Origin: JAUXLW01 sp964195005
GTDB taxonomy: Bacteria; Actinomycetota; Acidimicrobiia; Spongiisociales; SHLN01
Assembly: GCA_964195005.1 (NCBI GenBank)
Contig: CAXMOO010000128.1
Location: 1 to 13,124 of the forward strand
DNA: 13,124 nucleotides
Direction: 5' to 3'
Position numbers and translations under genes: made by a program. Shown piece after piece: positions 12,461 through 13,124 of the stretch; position 1 is the stretch's first letter, and every line of letters begins with the position of its first letter. A model generated the notes under the pieces. That model did not search any database. It saw only the letters and a list, made by a program, of their open reading frames with translations, and had not been told where the DNA came from.

Positions 12461-13124
12461 TCACGACTGTTTTGTTGCCGGTCGCTTGTCCTCGGACTGC
12501 TGTGAAGTGCCACCAGTCAGGTCAATCGATTCCCCGTTGTGGGCCGGCGCGGCACCGGGACGGCGGGGCCGCGTCACTTCGACGAACCCCAGGTAGATGA
12601 TCAACCCGATGGCAGTTACGAGCACGATTCCTACGGTCAGCCGCGGCCACGCGAACATGAACAGGAAGGCGCCGACCACGCCGAAGAGCCTCACTGCTGC
12701 GAGGTGCTCTTTGAGGAAGGTCCCGAGCCAGTCGCTCTGAACACTGATCGCCGGGTCGTGGCTTCGCCAGCTGTCGATTCGGCGGCCCACTGTTTCCCGG
12801 AACGATACGGCCCACCGGTGCGGACCGAGCGAGAAGGCAATCCCCGCAATGATGAGGGAAAGAACCAGCAGGGCGGCCTGGAGGTTGGGGAGATTGCCCA
12901 ATAACTGGTCCCACAAACTGGTGATTCCCGCCTGGGTGACCGGGTCCTCGATCCCGTCCACGACTGCCCCGCGAGATAAGTCAAGAAGCAGCAGCGAGCC
13001 CGCCATGGCAATAGCCAGGCCTATGCCGACGCCGACCCAGGTGCGACGACGATCCCTCGAGATCAGGACCGCCGCTCCGAGGGTGAGAATGGTGAAGATC
13101 GGTAAGGCCCAGTAGACCAGGTCC
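12461..13124 (-). CDS. Multi-helix membrane protein, N-terminus outside the window
   Basis: The minus-strand frame is open from its TGA (12461-12463) to the window edge, so this is a partial gene; an internal ATG at 13006 is not the real start, as the residues before it (ALPIFTILTLGAAVLI, then RDRRRTWVGVGIGLAIA running into the ATG) form two plausible membrane helices in the same frame. After them come a polar loop, a helix at LQAALLVLSLIIAGIAFSLG, an amphipathic arginine-rich loop, and two further helices (AVRLFGVVGAFLFMFAWPRL and GIVLVTAIGLIIYLGFV), then a hydrophilic tail. The alternation resembles actinobacterial integral membrane proteins of unknown function. The stop overlaps the ribosome binding site of the DUF1269-like gene, so they are co-translated. 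No catalytic motif is visible. Confidence 0.72.
   Translation of the reverse strand, partial: DLVYWALPIFTILTLGAAVLISRDRRRTWVGVGIGLAIAMAGSLLLLDLSRGAVVDGIEDPVTQAGITSLWDQLLGNLPNLQAALLVLSLIIAGIAFSLGPHRWAVSFRETVGRRIDSWRSHDPAISVQSDWLGTFLKEHLAAVRLFGVVGAFLFMFAWPRLTVGIVLVTAIGLIIYLGFVEVTRPRRPGAAPAHNGESIDLTGGTSQQSEDKRPATKQS

Noticed and set aside
12451..12513. Longer start (12513) for the second DUF1269-like protein
   Set aside because: The extra residues overlap the upstream gene and look unrelated to the family; AGGAGG right before GTG 12450 supports the shorter form.

Overview
The window is GC-rich, tightly packed bacterial chromosome with frequent GTG/TTG starts and 4-base stop/start overlaps. Several products resemble actinobacterial families: an aerobic two-cysteine formylglycine-generating enzyme like those of Streptomyces and Mycobacterium, a FadD15-like long-chain acyl-CoA synthetase, an NhaP-type antiporter and DUF1269 proteins. 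I infer an actinobacterium, possibly an Acidimicrobiia-like or other deep lineage; no marker gene here fixes the genus. I see no rRNA, tRNA, CRISPR array, phage gene, transposase or plasmid gene.

Layout. 1-1194 (minus): a membrane-anchored purple-acid-phosphatase-like phosphoesterase, overlapping by ATGA the start of a membrane protein that leaves the window. 1286-2224 (plus, divergent): formylglycine-generating enzyme. 2329-4007 (plus): a two-gene unit of a PlsC-type acyltransferase with a C-terminal membrane part and a PLDc_N-like small membrane protein. 4184-5046 (plus): a small one-helix membrane protein, then a family I inorganic pyrophosphatase whose real start appears to be a CTG overlapping the upstream stop. 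5103-5585 (minus): a DUF2383/PA2169-type helical-bundle protein, with an inverted remnant of a pyrophosphatase gene behind it. 5926-7716 (plus): long-chain acyl-CoA synthetase. 7827-8546 (minus): a CREST/alkaline-ceramidase-like membrane hydrolase. 9040-10335 (plus): Na+/H+ antiporter, flanked by a 143-bp imperfect direct repeat that is the 3' end of the K+ channel gene at 10463-11191 (minus). 11390-11875 (plus) and 11980-12450 (minus): two convergent DUF1269 genes with a strong hairpin terminator between them. 12461-13124 (minus): a multi-helix membrane protein, partial at the window edge and coupled to the second DUF1269 gene.

Taken together this is a membrane, lipid and ion-homeostasis neighbourhood: acyl activation and transfer, possible amide-lipid hydrolysis, pyrophosphate removal, cation/proton exchange and K+ conductance. 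The genes sit mostly in short separate units, so one joint pathway is not shown. I found no clear new multi-gene defence or biosynthetic system. The least ordinary signals are the CTG-started pyrophosphatase and two decayed 3'-terminal gene duplicates, which point to past local duplication and rearrangement.
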